A stretch of 64,000 bases of DNA from the NCBI RefSeq assembly GCF_965363235.1, contig NC_134849.1, forward strand, positions 18,378,863 through 18,442,862, given 5' to 3'. Positions within the stretch are counted from its first letter, which is position 1. Each line of letters begins with the position of its first letter. The notes beneath the pieces are model-generated. The model worked only from the letters and a program-made list of their open reading frames with translations, had not been told where the DNA came from and did not search any database. Below, one piece after another: positions 11,698 through 21,480 of the stretch. The translations under genes were made by a program, and so were the position numbers. This stretch comes from Mytilus galloprovincialis (taxonomy: Eukaryota > Mollusca > Bivalvia > Mytilida > Mytilidae).

Positions 11698-12593
11698 GTT
11701 TTTGTCGAGCCTGCGACTTTTGTCGTAGAAAGCTCGACATAGGGAAAGTGATCCGGCGGCGGCGGCGACGGCGTTAGCTTATTTCTTAAAAGCTTTATAT
11801 TTTAGAAGGTGAAAGACCTGGATGCTTCATACTTTGTAAATGGATGTCTCATGTTATGAAGTTTCCGTCAGTCACATGTCCAATGTCCTTGACCTCATTT
11901 TCATGGTTTAGTGACTACTTGAAAAAAAGTTAAGATTTTTGTTATGTTAAATTCTCTCTTTTTATAAGTAATAGGATAACTGTATATGTTTTCACTTGAC
12001 ATCGACCTTATTTCATGGATCAGTGAACAAGGTTTAGTTTGGTGGTCAAGTCCATATCACAGATACTATAAGCAATAGGATAGTATATTCAGTGTATGGA
12101 AGGACTGTAAGGTGTACATGTCCAACTGGCAGGTATCATGTGACCTTGACCTCATTTTCATGGTTCAGTGGTCATAGTAAAGTGTTTTGTGTTTTGGTCT
12201 GTTTTTCTTATACTGTATGCAATAGGTCTACTATATTTGGTGTAAGGAAATATTTTATGATATATATGTTAGTCGCGTAGGTTTTGTTTGATCTTGACCT
12301 CATTTTCACGGTTCATTGCTCAGTGTTAAGTTTTTGTGTTTTGGTCTGTTTTTTTAAACTATAAGCAATAGGTCAAATATAGTCGTTGTATGGAAGAATT
12401 GTTAGCTGTACATGTCTGCCTGGCATGGTTCATCTGACCTTGACCTCATTTTCATGGTAATTGGTCAATGTTTAGTTTTCTTGGTTAATGTTAAGTTTGT
12501 GTGACAGTTGTAATTAAGTTTTATATTTAGGACTATCAACATAATATAAATGATTTGTTAAGAAGGCGAGACATTTCAGCGTGTGCACTCTTG
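11698..12593 (+). repeat. Dispersed repeat with TGACCTTGACCTCATTTTC units
   Basis: It starts with a hairpin (GTCGAGCCTGCGAC ... AAAGCTCGAC) followed by a GGC-rich run. It then repeats a unit of about 150-180 bp containing GACCTCATTTTCATGGTT at about 11,893, 12,148, 12,297 and 12,440. It ends AAGAAGGCGAGACATTTCAG. A second copy of the family, lacking the 5' end, lies at about 54,490-56,690 and is split by another element. No coding capacity. A further 390 bp of unremarkable AT-rich DNA follows before the retrotransposon. Confidence 0.75.
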
Positions 12594-12984
12594 TTTACAA
12601 CTGTGCATTTTCCCGTAAAATGCTTATATTATTCCGTCATCATCCAATGACGTCGTGAAGCTCATTCATAAAAATGCATATGACGTGGGAGTATGTTCGG
12701 AAGAGCCAAACCAATATGCTCGTAGTTTACCACGGTTGTGTACTCAAAGCGTTTGAAGAAGGTCATATGAGAATATGTCTTAAAAATCTGTGTTAACCTT
12801 ATTACCTATTTAAAAAAAAAAAACAAACTTTAAAAATTTCATACGTCCAAAGTGCTTTTCTGGATTTACCTTGATTTGAAACGGTAAAAGCCTAGTATTT
12901 GAAAGCTGATGGTGTAAAAGAACCCAAGCATTTGGAGAGCTTGATCAAAAAGAAAACTGACATGTGATTCTGGAATATTGCGCT

Positions 12985-13177
12985 ATTGTGTAATTTTTGA
13001 TTTTATAAAAATGGATAATTACCACGTGAATCACTGTTTACATTTACTCGGAAGAAATTGTTCCGAGTATTCCTTATTTTGATTGGTCAATTTGTTACCT
13101 GGGTACAGGACGCTCTTATATATTTCTTTGTTTCGGGATTCGCGGTACATTTGAAATTTTTCATTGAAATTATTTAC
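12985..13177 (+). repeat. Split direct repeat A1
   Basis: This 193-bp block starts ATTGTGTAATTTTTG and ends TTGAAATTATTTAC. It matches 18,818-19,010 with one visible difference (GGATAATTACC against GGACAATTACC). It should carry the promoter and the left recombination end. The gag-like ATG follows directly at 13,178. Confidence 0.93.
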
Positions 13178-14512
13178 ATGAGTAGCGCTAACCAGGAATT
13201 CCGGGCAGTTTTACCCAGGCGTGTCAAGAAGAGTTTTAATTACAGAGTTTTCGATCAACTGGGGATGCAGTCAGATGCACTTACCGGAGAATCGGAGGTT
13301 GGTGACGAGCTTGTGCACGGTGCGACTGGTGGAAATGACAGTATGTCAAAGGCGGATTTTGAAGATCTGAAAGATCGTCTTTCGATTTAGATGGATTCAG
13401 AGGAGTCGGACACTGATGAAGAAACAAAAGAAATGGTGAGGAAACTCAAGGAAGTTAAGAAGAAGGAGAAAGAAATGAAGAACAAGAAGAGAAAGGTGGA
13501 ATTACGACAGGAAATAGAGAAGAGAATGAAGGAATTGGAGGAGTTGGAGGAGCTCGAGTTAAAAGGGGCTTCTAAGCCGAAGAAGGAGAAATCCGGCAAG
13601 AAGGTGGAACAGTCTAAGAAGGGCAAAGATAAAGGTAAAAGCAAAGATACAGATAAAGGTAAAGATAAAGATAAAGATAAAGATAAAGACAAAGACTCAG
13701 TTAAAGATAGCAAAGGTGATGAACTTTCTAATTTAAATATTAAACATTTGAGAAAAGATACAAAGACTAAGAAAATTGTAGATAAACATATGAAACAAAT
13801 GCTAGCCACAGAGTCTAACTCAGAGTCTGATTCTTCTATAAGTAGTAGTTCAAGTTCTGATAGTAGTACGGGTAGTGGGTCAGAGCAAAATGTTTTGTCT
13901 AGTTCTGATTCTGATAGTGAAACTACACATAAAAAGAAAAATAAGCATAAGAAAAAGAAGGTCAGATCAGGTATCAAAGATAGACCCCATGATAAAGTTA
14001 AAATTAAGATGAACTGGCCTCAATCTGAGCTTAAATATGAGTTTACAAATAGAAAGGCTGTGGAGTTTAGACAGCTAACTATGAGTCAGTTTTGTGCTGG
14101 AGAACTAGAAATTATAAGGCATTGTAAAATTAGTAAAAAAGAAAGAGAAGGTAGATTATCATTATTGAACAAAATTTGTTATTATGCCAGTGAATTTGAA
14201 TGGTCTGTACTGTTAAATTTTTATGCAGCATGGGTAAAGCTGTTAGAGGTTAGAATGTTAATAGGAAAGAAAGTGTTGAATAAAACAGCAAGTAAATATT
14301 CAGATAAATCGTCTGAAAAGAATTTTGATAGAAAAGTTTGGTATTGTCCTTTGTATCAGAGAAATAAATGTAATATTTCGAAGGATGGACATAATTTGGA
14401 TATTGCAGGCAAAAGTAGATTTGTCCAGCACATTTGTGCCACATGTTTAAGGGAGGATAAGGCTAAAATGAAACATCCAGAGAGTTCATCGGCTTGTCCT
14501 CATATGCCATGA
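13178..14512 (+). pseudogene. Ngaro ORF1, gag-like basic protein, with an in-frame TAG
   Basis: The frame opens at the ATG beside the end of A1 (MSSANQEFRAVL) and runs to TGA at 14,510. It is interrupted by TAG at 13,388-13,390, immediately followed by ATG GAT. Residues after the stop form a very lysine/glutamate-rich coiled coil. This includes a (K-D)n run from a GATAAA hexamer repeat at about 13,630-13,690, then a serine/aspartate-rich linker, then a more globular domain. The C-terminus has cysteines and histidines spaced WYC-x7-C and HICATC, suggesting a zinc-binding nucleic-acid module. The role would be packaging the element RNA. The TAG may be a mutation, a reinitiation point or recoding. 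The long minus-strand ORF at 13,387-13,977 is the antisense shadow of the charged repeats. Confidence 0.75.
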
Positions 14513-16517
14513 CTAGAATTAGAAAAAGCTGTTAATAGCATTGGGAATTTTAATTCAAAAGTGATAGATACTTTTTATCCTGAATGGTTACGGTTAGATT
14601 CAAATAAGGATAAAATGCTGATTGATAAAGGTGAATTCTCTAAGTCAATAGAGGTTTCTAAATTTGATACTTGTACAGTTAATAATGACAATTATAGAAT
14701 TTCTAGTAAAAGGGTGGTAAATAAATCTTTATCAGTTCAATCAGCTTTGAATTTAAAAATTGATGAATTTTGTCATAAACACAAAAAGTGTTTAATTTGT
14801 GATTTGAATGTTAATTCTTTAGATTTGCAGTATTTTGTGGATATTCAGAGAGAAATTAAATTGTCAGGTTTATCGAATTATCAAGGTTGTAAAATACCAG
14901 TTTTTTTAAAGTTAAAAATAGATTTTTTTAGATCTATGTTAGTTGATTATAATGATCACATTTTGTGTGACTTATTAGAATTTGGTTTTCCTATTGGTTA
15001 TACAGCAGGTGATATAGTAGATATCAAAAAGCCGCGTAATCATAGCGGGGCCAGAGATTTTCCAGATTTCATTTTGAAGTATTTGAAAAAGGAGTTAGAA
15101 TATAAAGCGGTTATTGGGCCTTTAGAAGTGAACCCTTTTATATATTCTTCATTAGTGTTATCTCCTTTAAATTCAGTTCCAAAGAGTACACCAGGTGAAA
15201 GAAGGGTAATACTAGATTTAAGTTTTCCTTCTGAAAATTGTATTAATACAGGTATTGATAAAGATATTTATTTGGGTGAGTCAGTTAATTTGACTTATCC
15301 ATCTGTAGATGATTTTGTTAATCTTATTAAGTTAAAAGGTAGAAATTGTGGTATTTTTAAGAGGGACTTGAAGCGGGCTTATCGCCAAATTCCAATTGAT
15401 CCTGGAGATATTAATTTTGTTGGATTTCATTGGAAAAATCACATTTTTGTAGATAGAGTTTTAAGTATGTGACTTAGGTCATCAGCTCATATTTGCCAGA
15501 GAGTGACTTCATCTGTAGTTTACATGATGAAGCAGTCTGGTTATTTATTATTAAATTATTTAGATGATTTTGCTGGAGCAGAAAAATCAGAAGATGCAAA
15601 TGTTGTATTTGATTTATTAGGTAGACTTTTAGACAGTTGTGGTCTTGAAGAATCAGTGGAGAAGGCGAGCTCTCCAAGTACGGTTATGACATTTTTAGGA
15701 GTGAAATTGGACACTTCGGAACTTACAATTTCTGTAACAACTGAGAGAGTGGAAGAGATTTTATTGTTGGTAAAGACTTGGTTAAATTTACTGGTTGCTA
15801 CAGTTAAACAGTTACAGTCATTGTTAGGTAAATTACATTTTGTATCTAACTGTGTAAGACCAGGAAGGCTTTTTGTTTCTAGGTTGCTTACTTGGCTTCG
15901 TAGTTTACCAGATGACAAATGTGACCATATTATTCCTTTGTATATAAGAAAAGATTATTTTGGTGGTATCATTTTTTAAAGTCTTACAATGGTGTTTCTA
16001 TGATGGCTTTAGAGGATTGGTCTCAGCCAGATGAAATATTGGAGATGGATGCTACTTTGAGTGGATGTGGAGGTTGGTTTCTTGAAAAAAAGAGAGTTTT
16101 TTCATGTTCAATTTCCTTCCTTTTTGATGGATTTGAATTTACATATAAATCAATTTGAATTGATTGCTTTGATGATTTGTGTTGAAGTATGGAGTGTACA
16201 TTCATTTTGTAAATAGAAAGATTTTAGTGAGATGTGATAATCAATCTACTGTGTTGGTTTTGAACTCTGATTGTACTAGAGATGCATATATGCAATGTTG
16301 TTTAAGAGAAATTTTGTTTTATGCTGCAAAGTATAATTTTGAAATTAAGGCTGTTCATTTTCCTGGAGTTGAAAATAGAACAGCAGATATTTTGTCAAGA
16401 TGGCATTCTGATTCAAGATTTGAAGACTTATTTTATGAATTGCCTGTTGTGAGATTAGGTAAATGTTTTGAGAAATTTGTCTATTCAGGTCTTTTTCAGT
16501 TTACTCATGATTGGTAA
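14513..16517 (+). pseudogene. Ngaro ORF2 part 1: reverse transcriptase and RNase H, disrupted
   Basis: The frame continues from ORF1 past TGA at 14,510 with no ATG near it. RT motifs appear in order: a GERRVILDLSFPS block, FKRDLKRAYRQIPI (first catalytic Asp), then LLNYLDDFAGAE (catalytic Asp pair, about 15,550). A TGA at 15,470-15,472 replaces a residue in the conserved M-x-LRSS box. RNase H follows, with EMDATLSGCGGW and, after shifts, VRCDNQSTV and ENRTADILSRW. Frameshifts lie at about 15,955 (one T missing), 16,097-16,102 (one T extra) and about 16,204 (one T extra). All are in homopolymers. The stop at 16,515 is in frame with the recombinase that follows. Confidence 0.85.
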
Positions 16518-17512
16518 TTTATTGTAGATTTACAGCTGAATTTGTTGAAAGTGGATCAACAGACATCGTGCAAGTCAGCCTTTGCGCATGGCACTTTTGA
16601 AAACATTAAAGTTCAGTGGAGGACTTTTTTAACATTTTGTATTTATTTTGGTTTTAAATTTTTACCAGCATCTTTGAATACTGTGTGTTTGTAAGCTCAA
16701 TTTTTGAGCAGGTCTTTTAAATCGGTGAATTCTATTAAAAATTATTTAAATGGAATAAGATTATTGCATTTATACAATGATTTGGAGTTTCCTTATTTAC
16801 AAAGTTTTTCGTTAAAACTTACATTGAAAGGTTTACAGAGATTAAATCCTTATTTACCAAGGAAAGCGCTTCCTATAACTCCTTTGATTTTAAAACAAAT
16901 TTATGAGTTTATGGATTTAAATGACACCCAGGATAAAACTTTCTGGAGTTTGTTTTTGTTAGCCTTTTTTATGATGAGTAGAAAATCTTATCTTGTTCCA
17001 AATTCAGAAAAAGAATTTGATGAAAATAAGCAATTATGTAGAGGGGATATTATTATTGAGAATGATGTTTTAATAATTATTTTGAAATGGTCTGAAACAA
17101 TTCAGTTTGGACAAAGAAAGTTGAGAATTCCCATTTCTAGTATTCAGGGGAGTATTTTATGTCCGGTTAATGCATACAAGAATATGATCAAAGCTATTCC
17201 TGCGGTTAAAAAGGATCCTGCATTTTGTAAAGTTAAAATGGGGCGCATTCTACCCATTACTTATAAAGAGTATCAAAATAAGCTTCGATATTTAATACAA
17301 AAAACAGGTCGTAACTCTTTATTTTACTCTACTCATAGTTTTAGAAGAGGGGGGCAACATTAGCTTTTGATGCTGAGGTTTCTACATAATTAATTCAACT
17401 TCATGGAGATTGGCATAGTGATGCTTATAACAAGTATTTAGAATTTACTTTGGAACAGAAACTGCAAGTTTCGCAAATGATGTCGAAGAGTGTCTCCTTG
17501 TTAGGTTACTAA
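16518..17512 (+). pseudogene. Ngaro ORF2 part 2: tyrosine recombinase, disrupted
   Basis: It reads in the same frame as the RNase H part. The N-terminal helical domain contains SVNSIKNYLNGIRLLH. The catalytic domain has FMMSRKSYL (first Arg), YSTHSFRRGG (H-x-x-R), LHGDWHSDAY (second His) and YNKYLEF (nucleophile Tyr region). It would cut and rejoin a circular DNA copy into the genome. Lesions are TAA at about 16,692, one missing G in the G run at about 17,352, and TAA at about 17,391. The shifted frame then stays open to TAA at 17,510. Confidence 0.85.
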
Positions 17513-17552
17513 TTTAAATCGTTTCTTTGTAGAACCAGGAACTTTTCTGATA

Positions 17553-18053
17553 GTGTCAGACTCAATCGCAAAATATGTGAAGCTTGAGAATGCGGATGTT
17601 TATGCGTTTCGGGGGGCTTCCATTGGAGAAATATCCTATCAGTTTAACAAGAACAAGGGGAGTATTTATGAAGGTTATAAATGTTTAGTTATTCATTGTG
17701 GTACCAATGATATTCATATTTTATCTATTGATCAGTTTAAGTCTGCCTATTGTAATTTAATTTCTACCGCCAAGTTGTTGTTTCCTTCTATGGTTATTGC
17801 TTTGTCTGGTATTCTTCCTCGTCCTGTTGATTTTGAGGAAACTGGTCAGAAGATAAAGGATGTTAATATGGCTTTGTTAAATTTATGTTTGAGTTATGAA
17901 GTCGAATTCATTCATTCGTATAAATATTTTTTGAAATGTGGAAAGCCAAAGGTGGAGCTCTTTTCTTATAACGATGGTGGTTTACATCTCAATTGTGAAG
18001 GTACAAGGCAGTTAGGTTTATATTTTAAAAAAAGGGTTGCTCATTTAATTTAG
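17553..18053 (+). pseudogene. Ngaro-associated SGNH (GDSL-like) hydrolase domain
   Basis: About 166 residues, open from at least 17,514, with no ATG at the start, so probably made as part of a polyprotein. Block I reads VSDSIAK: the nucleophile Ser is kept but the usual Gly of GDS is Ser. Block III is HCGTNDIH, with the GxND motif. Block V is DGGLHLN, with D-x-x-H. These supply the Ser-Asp-His catalytic set of a lipase/esterase fold. Its role in the element is not known; similar hydrolases occur in vertebrate and invertebrate Ngaro elements and in some CR1 LINEs. The preceding frame continues upstream without a stop, so the split from the recombinase may be an effect of the frameshift at 17,352. 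Confidence 0.8.
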
Positions 18054-18592
18054 ATAGGTTGACTTGTCATTTGAGATGAATTTCTCAAGTGGAGTTAAAG
18101 GATTAGATATGGTTGAATTTCATGTTTCTACCATACTTCCTTTGGGTTTTTTTTTTTTAGTTTATGGTCGATATTATTTCTTCCATACTAAAAATTTGGA
18201 TTATTTTTATTTTATTTTCCTTAATATGTATTGGTATTATTTAAGATTGTTTGGTTAAGATGTAGTTAGGTTTATTTATATTAATATGTACTAATATTTT
18301 TATTTTATATTGCAGGTAAGGGACTCTTTTCAGTGAGTATTGTTCACACTGTTGGGTGCTGTTTCTTTTCATATGAGATATTGTTTCTTGTATGGAGAAA
18401 AGTTTATGTTCAGGGTTGATATTGTTTCTTCCTTGCTTGCTTTAATTATTTAGTTTTTGCTTGATATTATTTCTTGCATGCTAGATTAACAAGCTTAAAT
18501 TGTGTATTGTTTATATGATAGTTAAAATTAATCTGCTTGATTCTTTGTTCAACACAGTTGTTTGTTTATTTTTTGGCGGCCGTTGGCTTGGC
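18054..18592 (+). other. Ngaro 3' non-coding region before B1
   Basis: AT-rich and without a domain-bearing ORF; the 64-codon ORF at 18,064-18,258 is low complexity. The word GATATTGTTTCTT or close variants recurs several times at 18,170-18,480. Confidence 0.5.
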
Positions 18593-18820
18593 GGCTAGCT
18601 CATGTGTTTATTCGAGCTGTTTGGATGAATATATTTATAATTTCTAATGGCTAGACGCTATATTTGCTCTTTAACATTAACTTTAATGTTATATGTGACT
18701 GTCAGTGGTATAGTCGAGTGTTTGTCCTGTGCTGTGAAATATATCTGTTTGTCTTGTGTATATATTGTGCCGTAATAAAATTGAGTAACTTTGATTTCTT
18801 TTGTGAGCAGCCTGGTAATT
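18593..18820 (+). repeat. Split direct repeat B1
   Basis: It begins GGCTAGCTCATGTGTTT and ends GCCTGGTAATT. It matches B2 at 19,098-19,326 with a handful of substitutions and one indel. Its last bases overlap the start of A2. Confidence 0.92.
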
Positions 18821-19010
18821 GTGTAATTTTTGATTTTATAAAAATGGACAATTACCACGTGAATCACTGTTTACATTTACTCGGAAGAAATTGTTCCGAG
18901 TATTCCTTATTTTGATTGGTCAATTTGTTACCTGGGTACAGGACGCTCTTATATATTTCTTTGTTTCGGGATTCGCGGTACATTTGAAATTTTTCATTGA
19001 AATTATTTAC
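18818..19010 (+). repeat. Split direct repeat A2
   Basis: A near-identical copy of A1 (193 bp), placed directly after B1 as in Ngaro-type elements. The ORF reading through B1/A2 at 18,664-18,915 is not a gene. Confidence 0.92.
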
Positions 19011-19097
19011 CCTCCCACCCGCCGCATACAAATGTGTTAGTTATGAATTTTAATGTATTTTATGTACTTATTTATAAGATGTGCTTGTGTATACTGT

Positions 19098-19326
19098 GGC
19101 TAGCTCATGTGTTTATTCGAGCTGTTTGGATGAATATATTTATCATTTCTAATGGCTAGACGCTATAGTTGCTCTTTAACAATAACTTTACATGTTATAT
19201 GTGACTGTCAGTGGTATAGTCGAGTGTTTGTCCTGTGCTGTGAAATATATCTGTTTGTCTTGTGTATATATTGTGCCGTAATAAAATTGAGTAACTATGA
19301 TTTCTTTTGTGAGAAGCCTGGTAATT
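19098..19326 (+). repeat. Split direct repeat B2 (3' end of Ngaro element)
   Basis: Second copy of B. It is separated from A2 by 87 bp that contains CCTCCCACCCGCC. The element ends at GGTAATT, where flanking host DNA (ATAGTTTG) begins. Confidence 0.9.
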
Positions 19327-19451
19327 ATAGTTTGACAGGCAGCTATGAACATGAATGTTCATGTTCTATCATATTCATTATTATCTCATATATATTTAAA
19401 TGAAAAGATTGTGATTAAATGAATTAGTCTATGTTATATTTTTATATTATA

Positions 19452-21029
19452 TTAGAGGTCGGTCATTTAAAGACGTATCAACCGTATCATATACGTTTAC
19501 GTATCCGCATCTACAGATATACCAAAAAACAGTATGTGAACCCGAGCTTTACTTTATGTACTTTCAATAATGCAAATGGGCGACTGATTAATTTCTAATG
19601 CAGAAATTTACAAAACAATTAGGAAATATCGAGTTTTTGTGGAATATGTAACCCAACGTTTAAAGATATTCCGGAAAGTTGGAACAGTTAACTGGCATGA
19701 TAGGAGTGAATACGGTAAAATCGTCTGTTAGTGTATGAACTTGTGCTCACGTTGAACCAAATGGTTATTTGACAAATAGAGTGATACTCAGTACTTTTCT
19801 ATAACCTTTATGATAAAATCGCAAATGAACAATATTCAAAGTTCCTTACATATATATAATTAGTACATTTAATTAATTTTTTTTTGTTTATTCATGTAAG
19901 ATCTTGAAATATTTTTTTAACTAGATTGTTAAAGGATTGTGTACGATATTTGTGTACCTGCCCTACATTGGCTCCTTTTTAAGGGCATGTAAAAGTTGTT
20001 TCTAGAACGCCTTATATTTTTTTTTACAAAACACCACTTTGACAAATATTGAACGTGTATGTTTGATTGTTGTGAAGAGATTCCAATTAGTTTTTTTCTA
20101 AGGTTCATGTGGATCTTTTAGCTAAAATGGCTGCATTTTCACTTCAAAATTTAATCTGAGTACAGACAAACCTGTGCATATAGACAAGATTTAAGGAATA
20201 GCATGCCCTAGATAACTATTATTCAAATGCATTGTATGATTCAGAAAATTCATAACTTAACTGGATTTTGCAGTGCACTTTTTTTCAGAAGATGATAAAA
20301 TTAACAAACAGTTGAGATTTGCTTGATATGGTCCACTCCGGTACACAGTTTAAATCACCAATTATTGTCAGGTATCGTTTGTCCATCTATTGTCCATGCC
20401 AAACAAAATAGCTCATTTCAAATATTACCTGTGGGGAAGATTTCAAACCTCTTGCTCAACTTAGTTTATTTTGGTACCTTCTGGATGAATGAAAAAAGTG
20501 CACTGCAAAATCCGGATAAGTTTTTATTTTTCTAAAACATAAAACATATTTGAAATGTATTTATCTAGGGCATGCTATGCCTTAAAACTTTTCCAGATGT
20601 ACAGGTTTGTCTGCACTCAGAGTAAATTTTAAGGTGAAAATACGGCCATTTTAGACGAAGGGTCCAAATGAACCTTAAATGAAGCATGGTCTTAATAGAG
20701 TATTTGCATTATTCACGTATCAAGATACGTGCACGGATCGACGTATACGTATCGAACAGATTTGTTTACAATAATGACTTAACCCCGATCTCAATTAAAA
20801 TTAAATGCATTATAAAATATTTTCATCGGGACCTACTTGACTTAATTTATCCTTTCCTCATAAACGTTTTATACGATACGCCGATACGGATACGCCAACA
20901 AATACTTGATTAATGCAAATGCTCTTATAATAAGCTCGGATTCACATAATATTTTTTGATATATCTGCAGATGCGGATACGTCAACGTATACGATACGGT
21001 TGATACGTTTGTAAAAGACCGACCTCTAA
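19452..21029. mobile_element. 1.58-kb foldback DNA element with TA target site
   Basis: The ends are TTAGAGGTCGGTC and GACCGACCTCTAA, each flanked by TA (19,450-19,451 and 21,030-21,031). Inverted homology continues inward: ACGTATCAACCGTATC followed by GTATCCGCATCTACAGATAT on the left is mirrored at 20,965-21,010. Further in, GGATTTTGCAGTGCACTTTT at about 20,263 is mirrored near 20,495, and GGCATGCTATGCC-like words occur on both sides. The whole element can fold into one long imperfect hairpin. ACGTAT/ATACGT palindromes are dense in the tips. No transposase is encoded; ORFs are short. Probably a non-autonomous element. Confidence 0.85.
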
Positions 21030-21336
21030 TACAGCTTATAAACCAACCGTTGATACTATTGTTTGTTTAAAAAATTACAAGCAAACAAAGACCATAATTG
21101 TAAGGACATTCATAATAAACTATATATTTAATCATACAAAATCTATAGAAAATGTATAACCTAGTTAGATAACACGTTAGTCATAAAAACTATCTGTACA
21201 CACATATACACACACACACATGGTAAGGCTAATTAATGCTGTGTTTGTAACGATTCAATCGATTTAAAAGGGTTTTATATTAAGTGTAACAAAATGATAT
21301 TAAAACTTTAAAAATTTACTTGAAGATTATAATACC

Positions 21337-21480
21337 TTTATAATTGCCAATCAGTCGTCTAAGGTCATAAACAATGTCATAAGAACATGGTCACATGATA
21401 ACTATATTGATTTCAGAACTACTTCCTGAACTTGATAAAGTTACAAAAGCGCGGGTATTTTAAAGAATGAGTTTAATGTT
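21337..21480 (-). promoter_or_regulatory. Candidate promoter and 5'UTR exon of B-box/NHL copy 1
   Basis: This block matches 33,885-34,020, upstream of copy 2, in order and orientation. On the minus strand both have ATACCCGCGC, then an A/T-rich spacer, then CAGGAAGTAG (an ETS-type site), then ATCATGTGACCAT (an E-box/TFE-type M-box), then a donor-like AAG|GTAT. The donor here is at 21,336-21,335. A degenerate third version lies at 27,165-27,290, upstream of the pseudogene. Conservation where the rest has diverged suggests regulatory function. No TATA box is obvious. Transcription start and exon use are inferred. Confidence 0.5.

Larger units (their letters stand above)
12985..19326 (+). mobile_element. 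Ngaro-type tyrosine-recombinase (DIRS order) retrotransposon
   Basis: The complete structure is A1 - coding region - B1 - A2 - B2, the split direct repeats typical of Ngaro/PAT-like elements. A1 is 12,985-13,177, B1 18,593-18,820, A2 18,818-19,010 and B2 19,098-19,326. The order of coding parts is a basic gag-like protein, reverse transcriptase, RNase H, tyrosine recombinase (H-x-x-R and Tyr box), then an SGNH hydrolase. A hydrolase downstream of the recombinase is known in Ngaro elements. As expected for recombinase-mediated insertion, I see no target duplication. The repeats are nearly identical (A1 against A2 differ at one visible base), pointing to a recent insertion, yet the ORFs carry several stops and four homopolymer frameshifts. 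Confidence 0.92.

Noticed and set aside
13387-13977. 196-codon minus-strand ORF rich in Leu and Ser
   Set aside because: It is the antisense of the Lys/Glu/Asp/Ser-rich gag-like region of the Ngaro element; its composition mirrors GAA/AAG codons.
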